This document shows positions 11,834 to 23,759 of a DNA stretch of 64,000 bases, one piece after another. Positions within the stretch are counted from its first letter, which is position 1; each line of letters opens with the position of its first letter. The position numbers and the translations under genes are program-made. The notes beneath the pieces are model-generated. The model saw nothing but the letters and a program-made list of their open reading frames with translations, had not been told where the DNA came from and made no database searches. The stretch is from Pseudevernia furfuracea (lineage: Eukaryota > Ascomycota > Lecanoromycetes > Lecanorales > Parmeliaceae): the NCBI GenBank assembly GCA_022315425.1, contig JAIUPT010000019.1:310001-374000 (forward strand), read 5' to 3'.

Positions 11834-13635
11834 GATGCGGAAGATGACCTGAATGAGCTGGTCTGGTGGTGATAGATGCTAGATATCAGAGCATGGTTTC
11901 GGCGCGGAGAAAGACTATCACTTGCTGCAAAGTTGTGTGTAAAGAGCGTGGGAATAAGATGTTGCGTGTTTTGTTGTCGGAGTCTTGTTGATGGCCACTG
12001 GAATGCAGGCTGATCACGTGTCTTATACCATTAAGCCATATCCTTTTGCTCTATGTATTACTCTATACGCTCGTCTACCTGAATGCTTAGCCTAAATGCA
12101 ATCATCAGCTGCTGATGCAGCGATGCAGCGATGCAGAGACCACCTGCCGGAGACAGAAGTGATAAGCAGACAGGTATTCAGTTGTCTCCTATCGAGTGGT
12201 AGGCGCAGGCACAGCTAGACATGCAGATCTGTGATTGACTTTCGGTTCAACGCTGGACTAGCGGGCATGAACAGACATGTTCTCGTACCGTAGCACCAGG
12301 AAGTTGCCATGACTGTATGGTATAGACCTAGAGTAATAATACTCTTATACAAGTAGGGACGGACAAATAACAAAGGCTATGGCTCTGTAAGGAATTGAAT
12401 CGAATAAAGAGCTACGAGTATCCGCTGGTGTAAGGCAAGTCCACCACTGAGACGTTCCCGAACTGAATGCTAAGACATGCAGAGTATTAGCGTGTGCAAG
12501 AGTGTCTGGGATCCTTGGCGCTGAGAAAATTGCTCATCCACCATTAAGGGTAGTAGTAGAATACCTAATTCTACTGCCTCATTCGTGCCTTATCAAGAGG
12601 CAAGTTTAAGATATCGCTAAGGAGCGCGAATAAGCTAAGATCGAGGTCGCTCGCAATAGACCCTCGCTATTTCGATAGGCCTCTAGGCGATCGTGTCAGG
12701 TATATTCAGTAATAGGCTGCCCTCGCGGAGGTATAGGATTCTGAATCTACTATGTATCGCATAGCTATATAAATAAAACTTTAGCACGCTTTGATAAGAG
12801 CTTTTCGAAAGGATTTGAGGGTATTGAAGTCTTAGTGAAGAGAGGTGAGTCAGGGTCTTGGGTCAGCGTAATTAGTTGAACATAGGTATTTCTTTGTTAG
12901 CTAGCTAGTCTTCAAAATCTATTGAGATATAAGTCTCATTAAGTCTTCGTTTCAACTTCTGAATACTTGTCTCAAATATATATCCTTTAGCACTATGTCG
13001 ATGAAATAAATAAACATAAGTTTATTGAAGCCCATTATAAAGATATTAATAATTTGGGAAGCGACATATGTAGGAATTTCAATTGCTAGAATTACTAAGG
13101 TATGTAGGAAAGTATGAGGCCTGTTGAAGATAGTGACAATCAGCCCTATCTACTAGCGGCTTGGCAACGGCACACACTTGATGGGTTTCACACTCCATGT
13201 ATTCTTACCTCCTTAGAGCATTATCTAGACAGCCTGATGGCCTGTTATTCAACAAGGCCGTTACTACACACTTCTGCACACGCTAATACTTAGCTCCATT
13301 TTCTAAAAGCCGCTAAGCTACGGTTCGCTGTTGCAGGGACAGGCTACGCAGCGGAAATTAGGGTGGAGCACATAAAGTGGACAGGCTATATATAGACGAG
13401 AGTGCGCGGAAAATGTCCCCTGATTCCATCTGATTCCAGTGGCAATTGCACATAAGCGACGGTGGACCCACCGGTGCTATTTCCGACATCCCTTGCCGAA
13501 AGATCAAGCGGGGCATTACCTATTCTCGAAATTGGAACGTGTATATGAGGTAAGGACCCCCCCGGATCTCACGGGGTGACGGTTTGGTCGCAAAAAGGAA
13601 CAAGGATATAACTACACCAGAACTAATCCGCTATC
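11834..13635. other. A+T-rich gene-free region, probably decayed repeat DNA
   Basis: About 1.8 kb with no usable ORF in any frame. From about 12.5 to 13.3 kb it is rich in TA and stop codons, as expected for an old mutated mobile element, but I could not assign a family. A short tandem of GATGCAGC occurs near 12114-12135. No terminal repeats could be matched. Confidence 0.4.
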
Positions 13636-14091
13636 ATGCATCCACGACCCCAATACTGCTACCTTATCAGCCTCACGGAGTCCTCTCGTTTCCACCCTGA
13701 CCCCGAAGACGAAGAAGTTCCTGTCGCCCTCCGAAAGACCACCCGTATCGAGCAGGTCGTCTTCTCACGCGTCCTAGCCAACACTTTGGCCAAAGAATAT
13801 TTCATCCGCCAACACTGCGAATCAACCAGCGACGCCAACGAAGATGACTTCGGCAACCCCACGCCAAGAGCACGCAAATGGGGGATTTGGGTGCCGGAGA
13901 ACACCACCAAATGCGCAATCTCCGAGGTAGAGAAGCGGTGTAGGATTGAGGTCGTACTTGACAGTGGGTCGGACAGGACGGAATTCTTAGTGGAGGTTTT
14001 GAAGGAGGAAATTTGTGATGCGAATGGACCATTGGCCAGAGAGGTTAGTCGCTCGTTCACTTGGTCAGATCACGGTAACAGATTCGATTGA
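13636..14091 (+). CDS. hypothetical protein, 151 residues
   Basis: Single open frame starting MHPRPQYCYLISLTESSRFH. It has coding-like character: GC-rich third positions, acidic clusters (HPDPEDEEVPVA) and a sensible mix of residues (KWGIWVPENTTKCAISEVEK). No domain recognised. A TATA-like TATATGAGG lies about 95 nt upstream. A possible donor (GTTAGT at about 14044) near the end means the last 15 or so residues may be intronic. It is isolated between a gene-free region and the kinase-TPR gene. It could be a real orphan or a remnant. Confidence 0.45.
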   Translation: MHPRPQYCYLISLTESSRFHPDPEDEEVPVALRKTTRIEQVVFSRVLANTLAKEYFIRQHCESTSDANEDDFGNPTPRARKWGIWVPENTTKCAISEVEKRCRIEVVLDSGSDRTEFLVEVLKEEICDANGPLAREVSRSFTWSDHGNRFD

Positions 14092-14838
14092 CATTTGAGT
14101 AGGATCCCAATGTCTGAGATTGGTGAGCACCAAAGATCACCAAAGGGATTGGAGAAAGGGGACTTTTCAGACATTGGATCGGAGGATGGAAAATATGGTG
14201 GCGGGACTCTTTTATTTTTTAACATGAAATGGCGTAATTAGGGCAAAAGAAGAACTTTCACGAACGTTGGCCCCTGTGCGGAAGAAGTGGAATTACAGTG
14301 GTCACGATTGACGTCCACGCTCAAGACCTACTCACTGCTCACTGCTCTAATCTTCAAACATCCTACTGTCTCATACAAAGCTCCATCCACTCGTTCGTCA
14401 CCGACACCAACCGAGCTGTTGTTGTGCTTCTGCGAGGAGTGTTCTCTGTTTAAAAATGCAGCGGCCTTACCTTCGCCGTCCGAACCTGCAGATACAGCTT
14501 CTCGAAGAACGAGACTAGTTTCACGGCAGGCATTTTCCTGACCAGCGTAGGTACTGCTGTGAAAGCTGCGGTACAGCGCATCGTCCCACGAGGCAGGGCC
14601 AACGAGCGAGCTTTCTGCGATGTCAAGGTTAGAATTTACGGTCAGCAAATGTTCTGACCATGTCCTAGTACATAGGTAGGCGACACGATAGACAATAAGT
14701 TCCCTTTTGCCCTCGGCCCTTGTGAAACGGCTGTCATTGCTATCGCTAAACAGAGTGTCGGGACTAAATCGCTGCTCAGGGACAAGCTCAAGGATCTCGC
14801 ATGAGAGGCGAAGAATTCTCGAAGGAAGATGTGCTAGG
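14092..14838. other. intergenic, no gene seen
   Basis: Lies 3' of the kinase-TPR gene and 3' of the small hypothetical gene. Short open frames on both strands lack protein character. It should contain two convergent transcript ends. Confidence 0.4.
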
Positions 14839-17800
14839 TCAAGTTGCCTCCCAAGCCTGAAGTGTTTCTCTTATCACGACCGAATGCGGGTGATCTTCTC
14901 TAGCGATTTTTATGAACGATTTTTCAACCGACCGCATCAGAATGATTGCTTCATGTCGACGGTCTTGGCTCCAACAAGTACCTGCCAAATTGGCCTTGCA
15001 GGTAAGCGTATCTGGATGTTCTGGCCCTAAAAGCTCCTCATAGCCAAGCAGCGCTCGTCGATGCATCGCCTCCGCCTCATGATACTTTGCCTGATCACGC
15101 AAGGTCACGGCGAGATTGTCCATGCTGTTTAGCGTTCTAGGATGCTCTGGTCCCAGGACCTCTTCATAGTACGCTAGCGCTCGCTGATGCATCGCTTCTG
15201 ACTCTTCATACTTGGCCTCTCCCTGTAGCACTATCCCGAGATTGTCGACCACCGCGAGCGTATTTGGGTGCTCTGGGGCTAGCACCTTCTCACACCCCAT
15301 CAGGGATCGTCGAAGCATTGCTTCTGCCTCTGCATACTTACCTTGGTTGTTCAATATCATGCCAAGAGTATTCATGCTGGTCAGCGTATCAGGATGTTCC
15401 TTGCCCAATACCCTGCTTTGGACCTCCACCACCCGCAAACTCAGTTCTTCGGCCTCCTCGAATCGCCCCCACTTTGTATAAGTCAATGCCAAATTATTCA
15501 TGATGGTCAGCGTATCCACATGTTCCTCGCCAAGTACATTTTTTCTCGTCTCCATTACGTATAATTCCAGCTGTTGAGCTTCCTCCAATCTCCCCTGCTT
15601 CGAATACGTTGACGCCAGGTTATTCATACTGATCAACGTATCTGGATGCTCTGGGCCTAACACCCTCTTCCTTGTTTCCAAAACCTGCAAGTTCAGTTCT
15701 TCAGCTTCCTTCCATCGCCCTTGGATGTCGTAAGTTGAGGCCACATTACTCATGCTATGCAGCGTATCTGGATGCTCTATGTCCAGTACTCTTTTGCTTA
15801 TCTCCATCACCTGCATGGACAGCTGTGCTCCTTCTTTCCCTCGCCCCTGGTCCATGAGTACAGCCGCTAGGTTGTTCATGCTGATCAGTGTATCGGGGTG
15901 CTCGACGCCCAGTACCATTAGATCCCTTTCCATTACCTGCGTTTCCAATTTCTCCGCCTCATCCAGTCGCCCTTGATATCTATACATTCGCGCCAGATGG
16001 CCCACACTAACCAGCGTTTCTGAGTGCTCGGCACCCAACACCCTTGAACTCATTTCTACCACCTGCACGGCTAGCTGTTCAGCCTCGTTCCATCGACCCT
16101 GATCCCAGAACTTTAATAACGCCAGGTGGGCCATCGAGTTCATCGTATCTGGATGCTCGGCACCTAACATCACTTTTTTAGTTTCCATCACCTGCGCTTC
16201 TAGCTCTTCAGCCTCATTCCATCGTCCCTGGCTTGCTACTACCAGTGCCAGCCTGGAAACCAACAGCAAATATAGCCGATGTGTTTCACCGAAAATCAGA
16301 TGAGTGTTTTGAATTTCCTCTCTATAACAAGCCTCAGCTCTTTCCAGCAAATTCTCCTTGCGATAATGCTGAGGGAGATCAATTTTCTGAATATGGCCTT
16401 GGGATTCTAAATCCCGAAATAAAGTTTGCTCATATAAAGATGGCTCAATACCATCATTGACCAATTGGATGCAGCTTTGAAGGTCTGCATGTTCCAGTGA
16501 AAATACGTTCAGGAAGAAGGCCGCCTCGTTGTCGTCTTTGGTTGTCCCGAAACCGATGGTATAAGATAGTGCTAATTGCAAAGCTGCCTTCACTGGTGAG
16601 ATATGCTTGATAGTTGTTTTTGCTGACTCAGTGGCTATAGATCTAAGACTTTGGAAAATGAATCCCCGCAGCCTAAAGTCCGCACTGTAGAATTCATAAA
16701 TTGAAACAGGAATCTACAAACTGTTAGTATCCATTGTGCGGGTGTTCTATCGGCGAATAACCTCGAAACATTCCTGTTTTGGAACCGCATCCATTTTGAT
16801 AGATTCTGTTTTTGGCAAAATCCTACACACTGGTCAAAACTCATATATAAAGAAAAACAGGTCAGTGCTCACCGACTGGGAACCAGGATATCAATTAGTA
16901 ACGCCAATTCCTTGCATCTCATCATAGGATCAAAAGCCAAGGTGGACTGGAAAAACTGCACTAGCTTATCCTTCATGCTACTATCGAAGTGCCCATCTTC
17001 ATGTATCAACCAGGAGACCCACTCTACCAACTTATATCTATCGCTCTTCCAGTCCCGAAGCAAGTTCTTTTCCGACTGGCATCGCTCGAAGTTGATAAAT
17101 TGGCCGCTGTCTAGCACCATGGAGGGAGGTAGTGGTAGATCACCAGGGAATCCCGTCCCGAAGATCAGCCAGAAACACAGCATACCGAATGAATAAACAT
17201 CCATTTGCTTAGCTTGTTCGGGTCTAATGGGACGGTGGTGGTACTCGGGTGCATTCCAAGGCTCCGATTTTGGTATTGAAATCAAACCGTTTTGGCCCTG
17301 AAAGCATGCAGCGAATCCAAAGTCGGCTACTTTGGCGATTATCCGAGGACCCTCTTCGAATACGAGCACATTCTGAGGTTTGACATCTCCGTGAATGATC
17401 TCTGTAGTTTGTTTGATAAGCCGTTTCCAAGGTGCTTAGTAAAGGATATTACCATTGTGATGCATGTCCCCAATGGCGATCCCTATATCTACACAGAGGC
17501 TCACTTTGTCTTCCATCGATAGACTCTTGAACCTTTCTAGCTTCACAAAATTGTGGAGGTCTCCAAGGTGGCTCTTTTGAAACACTAGAACTGGCCACAC
17601 ATGGTCCTCTTCCGAAATGTCCCAGCAGATCCCCTCTAGCCTAACTATGTTCTCATGTTTCCGAACCACAGGGTGACTGAGCACCACCATCTCTTGGACA
17701 ATCTCTCTGAAGGGATACTGCTGTTGGTGATTGAATAGCTTGAATGCAAAGCTTATCTGAAGATTGGCCAAGACTTGATTGATCCTAGCCTGGCCGCCCT

Positions 17801-18008
17801 TTCCTATCCGGCCTAGCGCTGCCTGCCATGTTATGGGCAAAAAGCGGATATGTAACCTTTGAGCAAGACCTAGGACAGCAACGAAGCCATAGTCTGCGTA
17901 TTGTTCTGAAGCAAGTACTGGCGTAGCACTTGAGCCGAATATCTTTGTGTTGTAGTCGGATGCCAATGAGCTAGACTCTCCAAAGAAAATCGATGATCGG
18001 TTGGTCAT
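14839..18008 (-). CDS. protein kinase fused to kinesin-light-chain-type TPR array
   Basis: Four exons fit: 18008-17453, 17401-16873, 16822-16762 and 16713-14839 (1006 residues). The last intron has a perfect TACTAAC branch site. Residues 60-360 form a protein kinase domain: glycine loop LGRIGKGGQA, the likely ATP-binding Lys in ISFAFK (K90), catalytic loop HGDVKPQN (D191, spanning a junction), DFG at 212-214, then PEYHHRPI and MDVYSFGMLCFWLIFGTG. All catalytic residues are present, so the kinase is probably active. A linker (about 365-480) leads to 11 repeats of about 42 residues with the signature EHPDTL-SMNNLA-QGR-EAE-L, the TPR_10/12 type common in fungal STAND receptors. No nucleotide-binding domain lies between. 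The start is the first ATG in frame after a stop-free but ATG-less stretch. Recognition or signalling by the repeats is inferred from architecture. Confidence 0.88.
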
Positions 18009-19416
18009 TTTTATTTGGAAAATAGTCGCGGACAAGATACTTTACTCTGCTCCACTGTTTTTTCAAGGTATACCATTTCTTGGGGGTAGGCTATGGATTC
18101 AGTTGTCGTGGGCATAAGAAAAAAAGAGACTGCAAGGTTGGAGGCTCAAAGTTAGCCACCGCCCATAATGTCCAGATAATAGGAACCGGGAGAAAACAGA
18201 GGGTAGTTACATTCGTGTGGGTAGAAGAGTATGTAGAATCTATCTAGGAAGCCTGCTACAGGAAGACTAAGGTACATGCCACCAAGCCACTAAGCTATAT
18301 ATGGTCTAGCTGCCAAAGGCTGCACCTGATACACTAGCATTTATAAGGCTGCAAGCACAAAGAAGGCATCGGCGGCGAACTATCGTCCTTTCACGGCTTT
18401 CTTGGAGTGAGGCTGGATTATGTAATCCAAAGACCTTTCTCCAATACCAGGATCACAGGCACTCACAATCAGGCCCCCGAACGAGGTGCACGACTATCAA
18501 TATATAAGAAAGCAAATCGGAATGAGGGCAAAATTCATGTAATCACCAACGCATCCCATCGGTCTCGTGCACAGAGATCTTCTTAGCCGTAGAGAAATGA
18601 AACGCGCGAGGAGACATTTCATGTTAATGTTAATAACCTCTCTTGAACTCATCAACCGTCAACAGAGCTATGCAGTATTAATTGGAAGTGGCCACGAAAG
18701 ATACCTTGAGACTCTGCACACGGTGTTAGCGTAGGTGATATGTACAGGCAAATTTCCCCTCACCAAGATTCAGCCTGCCGGGCTGGTCAACAAGGCTGCG
18801 AATCCCATCTCGCGAGAGGCTGTGTCACTTTGCTCCTAAGCGACGAGTTCTCGGCCCCCATATGCAAGCCGAGAAACCGTCAACACTTGTTCGGACTCGC
18901 CGCTCAGCTGCTAATATCAAAGCAGTTAGGATATGCAAGACTAGACGAATATGCAAGACTAGACGATTAGGTTAGATGCACTCTCTATATCCCGAATTGC
19001 AATTATTGAATCTAACACGGATAACGTGCTGTAGCGTTGACTGAGATGGCCCTGGCGAACTAGCGTCCTTTCACAAGAAAGCTGCTAGAAAAGCCTTTCT
19101 TGCAGAGCCAATCAAGTGCTCTTAGGGGTAGAGGGTAACAATTATGTAATCCACATGTATTCAATGCGGCATTTATCATGAGCATTTGAGGAATCGGCTT
19201 GCTAGATATGAAACTAAGAGACACTTCGTTCTACGGGTTCTTTGCCTCCAGTAAGTGGAGCTAAGCCAAGTCTAAAGATTAATGAAATATGATAAGCTGT
19301 GGGGGTCAAGGGCAGATCCCATGAGAGTCTGCATGCTGTTATGGTCGACAATCATAGACTAGGAAAGAACTGCTTCGCAACCAATTCTAGCCAACAAGCT
19401 CCTTCAAATACTGTAG
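18009..19416. other. gene-free region with degenerate dispersed repeats
   Basis: About 1.4 kb with no plausible coding sequence. Two copies of a 21-bp word, GGCGAACTATCGTCCTTTCAC at 18374-18394 (one base longer than quoted limits aside, it differs at one base from the copy at 19054-19074), lie 680 bp apart. Each is followed by a shared ATTATGTAATCCA word (near 18418 and 19141). These look like remains of a duplicated or transposed unit. Confidence 0.45.
18931..18966. repeat. 18-bp perfect tandem duplication
   Basis: The 18-bp unit ATATGCAAGACTAGACGA occurs twice in a row without mismatch. No coding context. Probably a recent replication-slippage product. Confidence 0.85.
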
Positions 19417-20660
19417 TCAACCATACTTCAAATCTGCTCTTCTGATACTCCCGCCGTCCAAGGTCAAATCCGCCAGCTCTTGCTTCCTTCGCTGAATCTT
19501 CAGGACCTGCTCTTCCCAAGATTCTCGTATGATGTATCTTGTCGTTGTAACCTCTTTCAATTGTCCTAATCCGTATAATCTATCCAGCGCCTGTGATTCA
19601 CTCATTGGATTCCACTGGGGCTCCATGATATATGCGCGTGATGCGGCAGTCAAGTCAAGCCCGATGCCGCCGTACGAGATGGTGGAAGGAGGACGCCGGC
19701 GCGGCGGTTGGCGGAAAGGGTGCCGTCGAGGCGGACACAACGGATGGAATGCGCCCAGAGCTGGGGCTGAACGATGTCGAATGTTTTGGTCCAGGAAGAG
19801 AAGACGACGCTGAGTTTGGGAGTTTAGCCACTGTCGTGCCATAGTTAAGTCAGAAAAGAAGGCAACGACGAACCTTTTCGTATCATCTGGTGTTTGGGGT
19901 AAGTCCTGCAAAAGCGTCTTCACTTTAGTGGGCAGACGGTCATCTTTTCTCCGGGCGATCAGACTAGATGGGCCCGAGGAATCAGTCTCGAGAGAGGTCT
20001 TGTCCTTCTCGTCTCGTGTATGTTTTCCTGCGAACGCCGCGGAAGGTAATTACAGATCTTGGGGGCTTTGGTCGCTCTATCACCTTGACCCCTGAAACGC
20101 AGCGAACACCAAAGCTCCAACGATTCGCCGATATAGGGCTCATTCTCGTGTTCTGCACCTGTCTCACTTAGTAAAGTAGAGGAAAGATCTTGACAAAACG
20201 CGGCGTTCGAGCGTTTGGCCAGCTTAACTCCGTCGAGTTGGTCGAAACGTGCTTGAGCCTCTTGTATGCTCCATGCGGGCAGGGGTTCTTCGATTTTCTG
20301 GGTCTCTTTGGGATTCCCGGTTCCGTGGTTACACATTAGAAGAAGTGCGTTGACCCATTTTAATGCCTTGAGAAATTCTTGTCGCTTCATCTCCTCCGTT
20401 GACGTTATCGAGATTGTACAAGGTCTTAGATTTCGCTCGTTGGCAGTCTTTCCATTCTTCCGGGTTAAAATCAAAGTAGATTATGTCATATCTTTGTGGC
20501 AGAAGCTCAATGGTGGTCTTTGTACGTCGGATTGAGAGACAATTGATAAGCATCTTTAGTTTTGCAACTGAATCCGGATCGGATCTTGTTTTCCAATTTT
20601 GGGTGACAAGAGTATTGAAGACGTTCTGATCGCAAGGTGACCAACGACGACAACAATAAT
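19417..20660 (-). pseudogene. SNF2-family helicase C-terminal remnant
   Basis: Remains of a SNF2/Rad5-type DNA-dependent ATPase, missing its first RecA lobe. Reading down the minus strand from about 20640: KLKMLINCLSIRRTKTTIEL, then FDFNPEEWKDCQRAKSKTLY, then after a frameshift near 20400 KALKWVNALLLMCNHGTG. After another, DTKRFVVAFFSDLT, continuing in a second frame as RCVRLDGTLSANRRAGVL. It returns to the first frame as GIGLDLTAASRAYIMEPQWN and RYIIRESWEEQVLKIQRRKQ. These are helicase motifs IV-VI in correct order but in at least two frames. Motif VI has decayed to ALDRLYGLGQ, where the family has an Arg-x-His-Arg-x-Gly-Gln-like core. No DEAH-type motif is present upstream. Clearly non-functional. 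Confidence 0.85.
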
Positions 20661-23290
20661 GTCAGAATCGTCGCGCCTCATTTTGATGTGGCTACAATAG
20701 CAATCAGGCGCAGCCACCTTGAAATTACGCTAATTATATTTTTTTTTGCTATTGGCTGAGGTATAGAAACACGCGGAGGGAAGGTCGTCGCTTGGAAATG
20801 TCGAAATCCGAGCCAGGTTTTCGGTGCGGGGGAGGATGCAGGGATCTTCACCGGTGACCGAACACCCTTTCATATCCAGTGAGTGACCTCTAGTCTGGTA
20901 CTCAATCCACTGGAAGTTGTCTTCAACAAGAGACATTTTCTCAGTAGATGTCAAGACACGTTTTTGTTCGACTTTCACCAATGAGCTCGTAATGATACAG
21001 CATCAAGAAGGGCAACTTGAGCCTAAGACAACCCTCCAGGTGTGATCGACAAACGCGGTCGATCAATTATCAGCCATCTTCGCCACCGTCAACCTGCAAT
21101 CCGCAAAAGTGCCGCTGATCTCCTGAGCTTGTAGTTCTGACCGACCGTCCTTTGCCCCCTCGACGGTTAATCTCAAATGTTCTCCGCGCGACTCCGCTGG
21201 CGGCTAGTCCATCAAGTTGACTATCATCAAGACCTTGCAACGGCTATCCAATTTCTTCTTTCGTCATAAAAAAGCCTAGGCGATATGAAAACCTGTTTGA
21301 CCATGGTACTCCGAATCCTGAGCCTCCTGAGATCGTCAACGGGCTCCCAAGCCAGGTCTTTGGACAGCTCAAGATTTTGAAGTTGTCATCTGATTTTGCT
21401 TCAGAATATCAAAAGCGACAACCGGGTGGGAAGATATGATAAGTATCTATCGTTTCGTAGAATTGCAAGTGCAAGCAATTGTCGACAGTCTGCCAATCCG
21501 AAAGTTTGCCTTGACGTCAGATCAAATCAGGCTTTGTCATCAAGTCAACATCTCGATTCCTCGGGAAGACATGCCTCAATATTTCTCCATGTTTATTCTT
21601 AGCATAGGCTGTCCCCTCGTGGCCCTGTCTGTCTTTGAATCCATGACTTTCCAGCTCGGGCGCCAGTGTAGCGCTTGCCATGATAGAGGTTATCAATTCT
21701 TGTCTGCTTTTACTTCATCCACCCTCGAGGCTTGAAAGGTACCTTTGTACCTTATTCCAACCGTCATTGCACGCCTAAGAAAATGATGTAGGCAGCTTGG
21801 TGCCTTCCTGAAACATCTTGCAGTAAGCCGTAAGCCATGATCGTCTATCATTGGCCTCTGATCTTAAAAAAAGGTCTCCAGAAGCTGATTTGCTTCTATG
21901 GACGTTCATCTTGGTAAGATTGTGTAAGCGGCTCCGAGAGTCAATGTCTTGACCTCTTATCTTGGCTGACGGACAAGTTTTCGGCAAAGCCTGCCTCAAA
22001 AGCATCTCCATTACTATACTTAGTACCAGCACCAATCTCATGTCCTTGGTCTGGCCATCTCGGAGGCCAGGGTATTACAAGCAATCTTTATTGGTTGGAA
22101 TGTGAAGATCCCTGTGACCCTGTCCGGATGAAAATCCTTCGCTTCCCTGCCAGTACTATCTACCTCCGTACCTTATTCAACGGCTGTTGAAACATCCTGG
22201 TATTGTTCTACACCATCACGTTCAGAAAGCCCCTCGATGTCTGGCGAAATTTGCCCTAACTAGCCCTTTCCTACAACTTTCACGCGATCTGATTTGTTCC
22301 TGTCGGGTTCTTGAGACGTGCAGTCCGAACATCCTTAGCTGTGAGGTGGCAGTATCTTCAATACAATCTGGGATTGGTTTCGATTAATCCATCATCTTCT
22401 CGAAGGTTCTGATTTATTGGTACATAAGTGGTTGTTGATGACGAACTGAAAATTTTCAGCTCGTCCAGGAGGATGAAAATCCTGGTTTCTGGAGCGCCCG
22501 TAAACCTATCATGGGTATTTGCGCGTTCGATGATCTCTTGAAGACACCCAGCAAAAAGGCTCCGACCAGGATGCTCCTCCAGTGATAAGGCATACAGGCA
22601 AAGGCTCCTACCGCAATGCCTGGCCAATAACTCTTTCCTTTGGACCACTATCGCCTGCCATTGGATTTCATGATGTACGGCAAGCGCTGATGCTCAACCA
22701 CTCAGATCGTACCTGGCAGCATACATGCATTCCACCCGCATAGTTTTGGACCTTCAACGGTGTGCAGTTGCACAAAACGCAAATCTCCTTCCTCATGCCG
22801 TATTTCAGTAACCGAAATCGTGATCGAATAGCGGCTCTGTCTCCTTATTCCATCTAAGTCCGTCAAGGAGCCCCTGTCCAAGCCCCAAAGATCGGCAGAG
22901 ATGACCATTGAGAATGCATAATCCAGCTGAGGACGTTACGCTAGATTACCACAATGCAGCTACCGTTTTTCATCTCCGCAAGAGAGCCAGCATGAAAACC
23001 TGGAAGAAACCATGACCAGAGCCAGGAAAGCCCCAATTACCTCCGCCACGGCCGTGCTACAGGCCGATGGACGTTCCAAACCCTGTCACGGCGTCTCCAG
23101 CGACTCCATCGTCACTGCCAGACCAAAGCAGCTTTACCCCCGAGCAAATGTCTATAAAGAACAGCGGAATTCCCACATCTTTTTCTACATCTCCAGCACC
23201 GTCATCTCGACCCATTCGTCCTCAAGTCTCAGAACAAAAAAGCCACCAATCAAGCTCTCAACCCTTGACACAATCCTCAAAATATACACC
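20661..23290. other. gene-free region of about 2.6 kb
   Basis: Contains many open frames of 60-100 codons on both strands but none with domain character, splice partners or coding-like composition. The part next to the helicase remnant (20.7-21.0 kb) may be more of that dead gene. The last 150 bp form the hydrophobin promoter. Confidence 0.4.
23153..23159 (+). promoter_or_regulatory. TATA-like box of the hydrophobin gene
   Basis: TATAAAG about 138 nt before the hydrophobin ATG, followed by a pyrimidine-rich leader (CACATCTTTTTCTACATCTC). Position and context suit a strongly expressed fungal gene; function is inferred. Confidence 0.4.
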
Positions 23291-23759
23291 ATGCATTTCA
23301 CTACCACCATCATCGCCTTCGCCCTCGCCAGCGCCTCCCTCAGCATCGCCATCCCAACCTTCAACGGCAACGCCAAACGCCAAGCTTCCGTCCTCTGCAG
23401 CGGCGCATCCGCCACCCCAAACTGCTGCGCCGTCAACGTCCTCAACCTCGCAGACTTGCAATGCGCTAACCGTAAGCTACTACTCAAATTAATCATATAT
23501 TCCTCTCTTCCGCGCACGGTATATAATCGCTGCACCTGATCTAACATTGACCTCTACAGCTCCCACTCTACCAACCGATGTCGCGGACTTCACTCAGATC
23601 TGCGCGAATATCGGACAGGAGGCTCAGTGCTGCACTCTTGATCTTGTGAGTCAATTTTGCTCCTTCATGATTAGGCAATGATTGGTATAGCAATGGGACT
23701 AACGTATTGGTATTTACTAGTTGGATCAAGGTCTCTTGTGCACTGCTCCCCAGGGATAA
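23291..23759 (+). CDS. class II hydrophobin
   Basis: Small secreted amphipathic protein that self-assembles at air-water or wall surfaces. Three exons fit: 23291-23471, 23560-23645 and 23721-23759 (101 residues). A signal peptide is evident (MHFTTTIIAFALASASLSIA). It is followed by a short propeptide-like stretch ending in a Lys-Arg (NAKRQ), a possible Kex2 site. The eight cysteines have spacing C-x8-CC-x11-C-x16-C-x8-CC-x10-C, the class II pattern; the cerato-ulmin/HFB type ends the same way (TLDLLDQGLLCTAPQG). Both introns fall where class II hydrophobin genes usually have them. It stands alone, with a dead kelch gene downstream. Confidence 0.95.
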
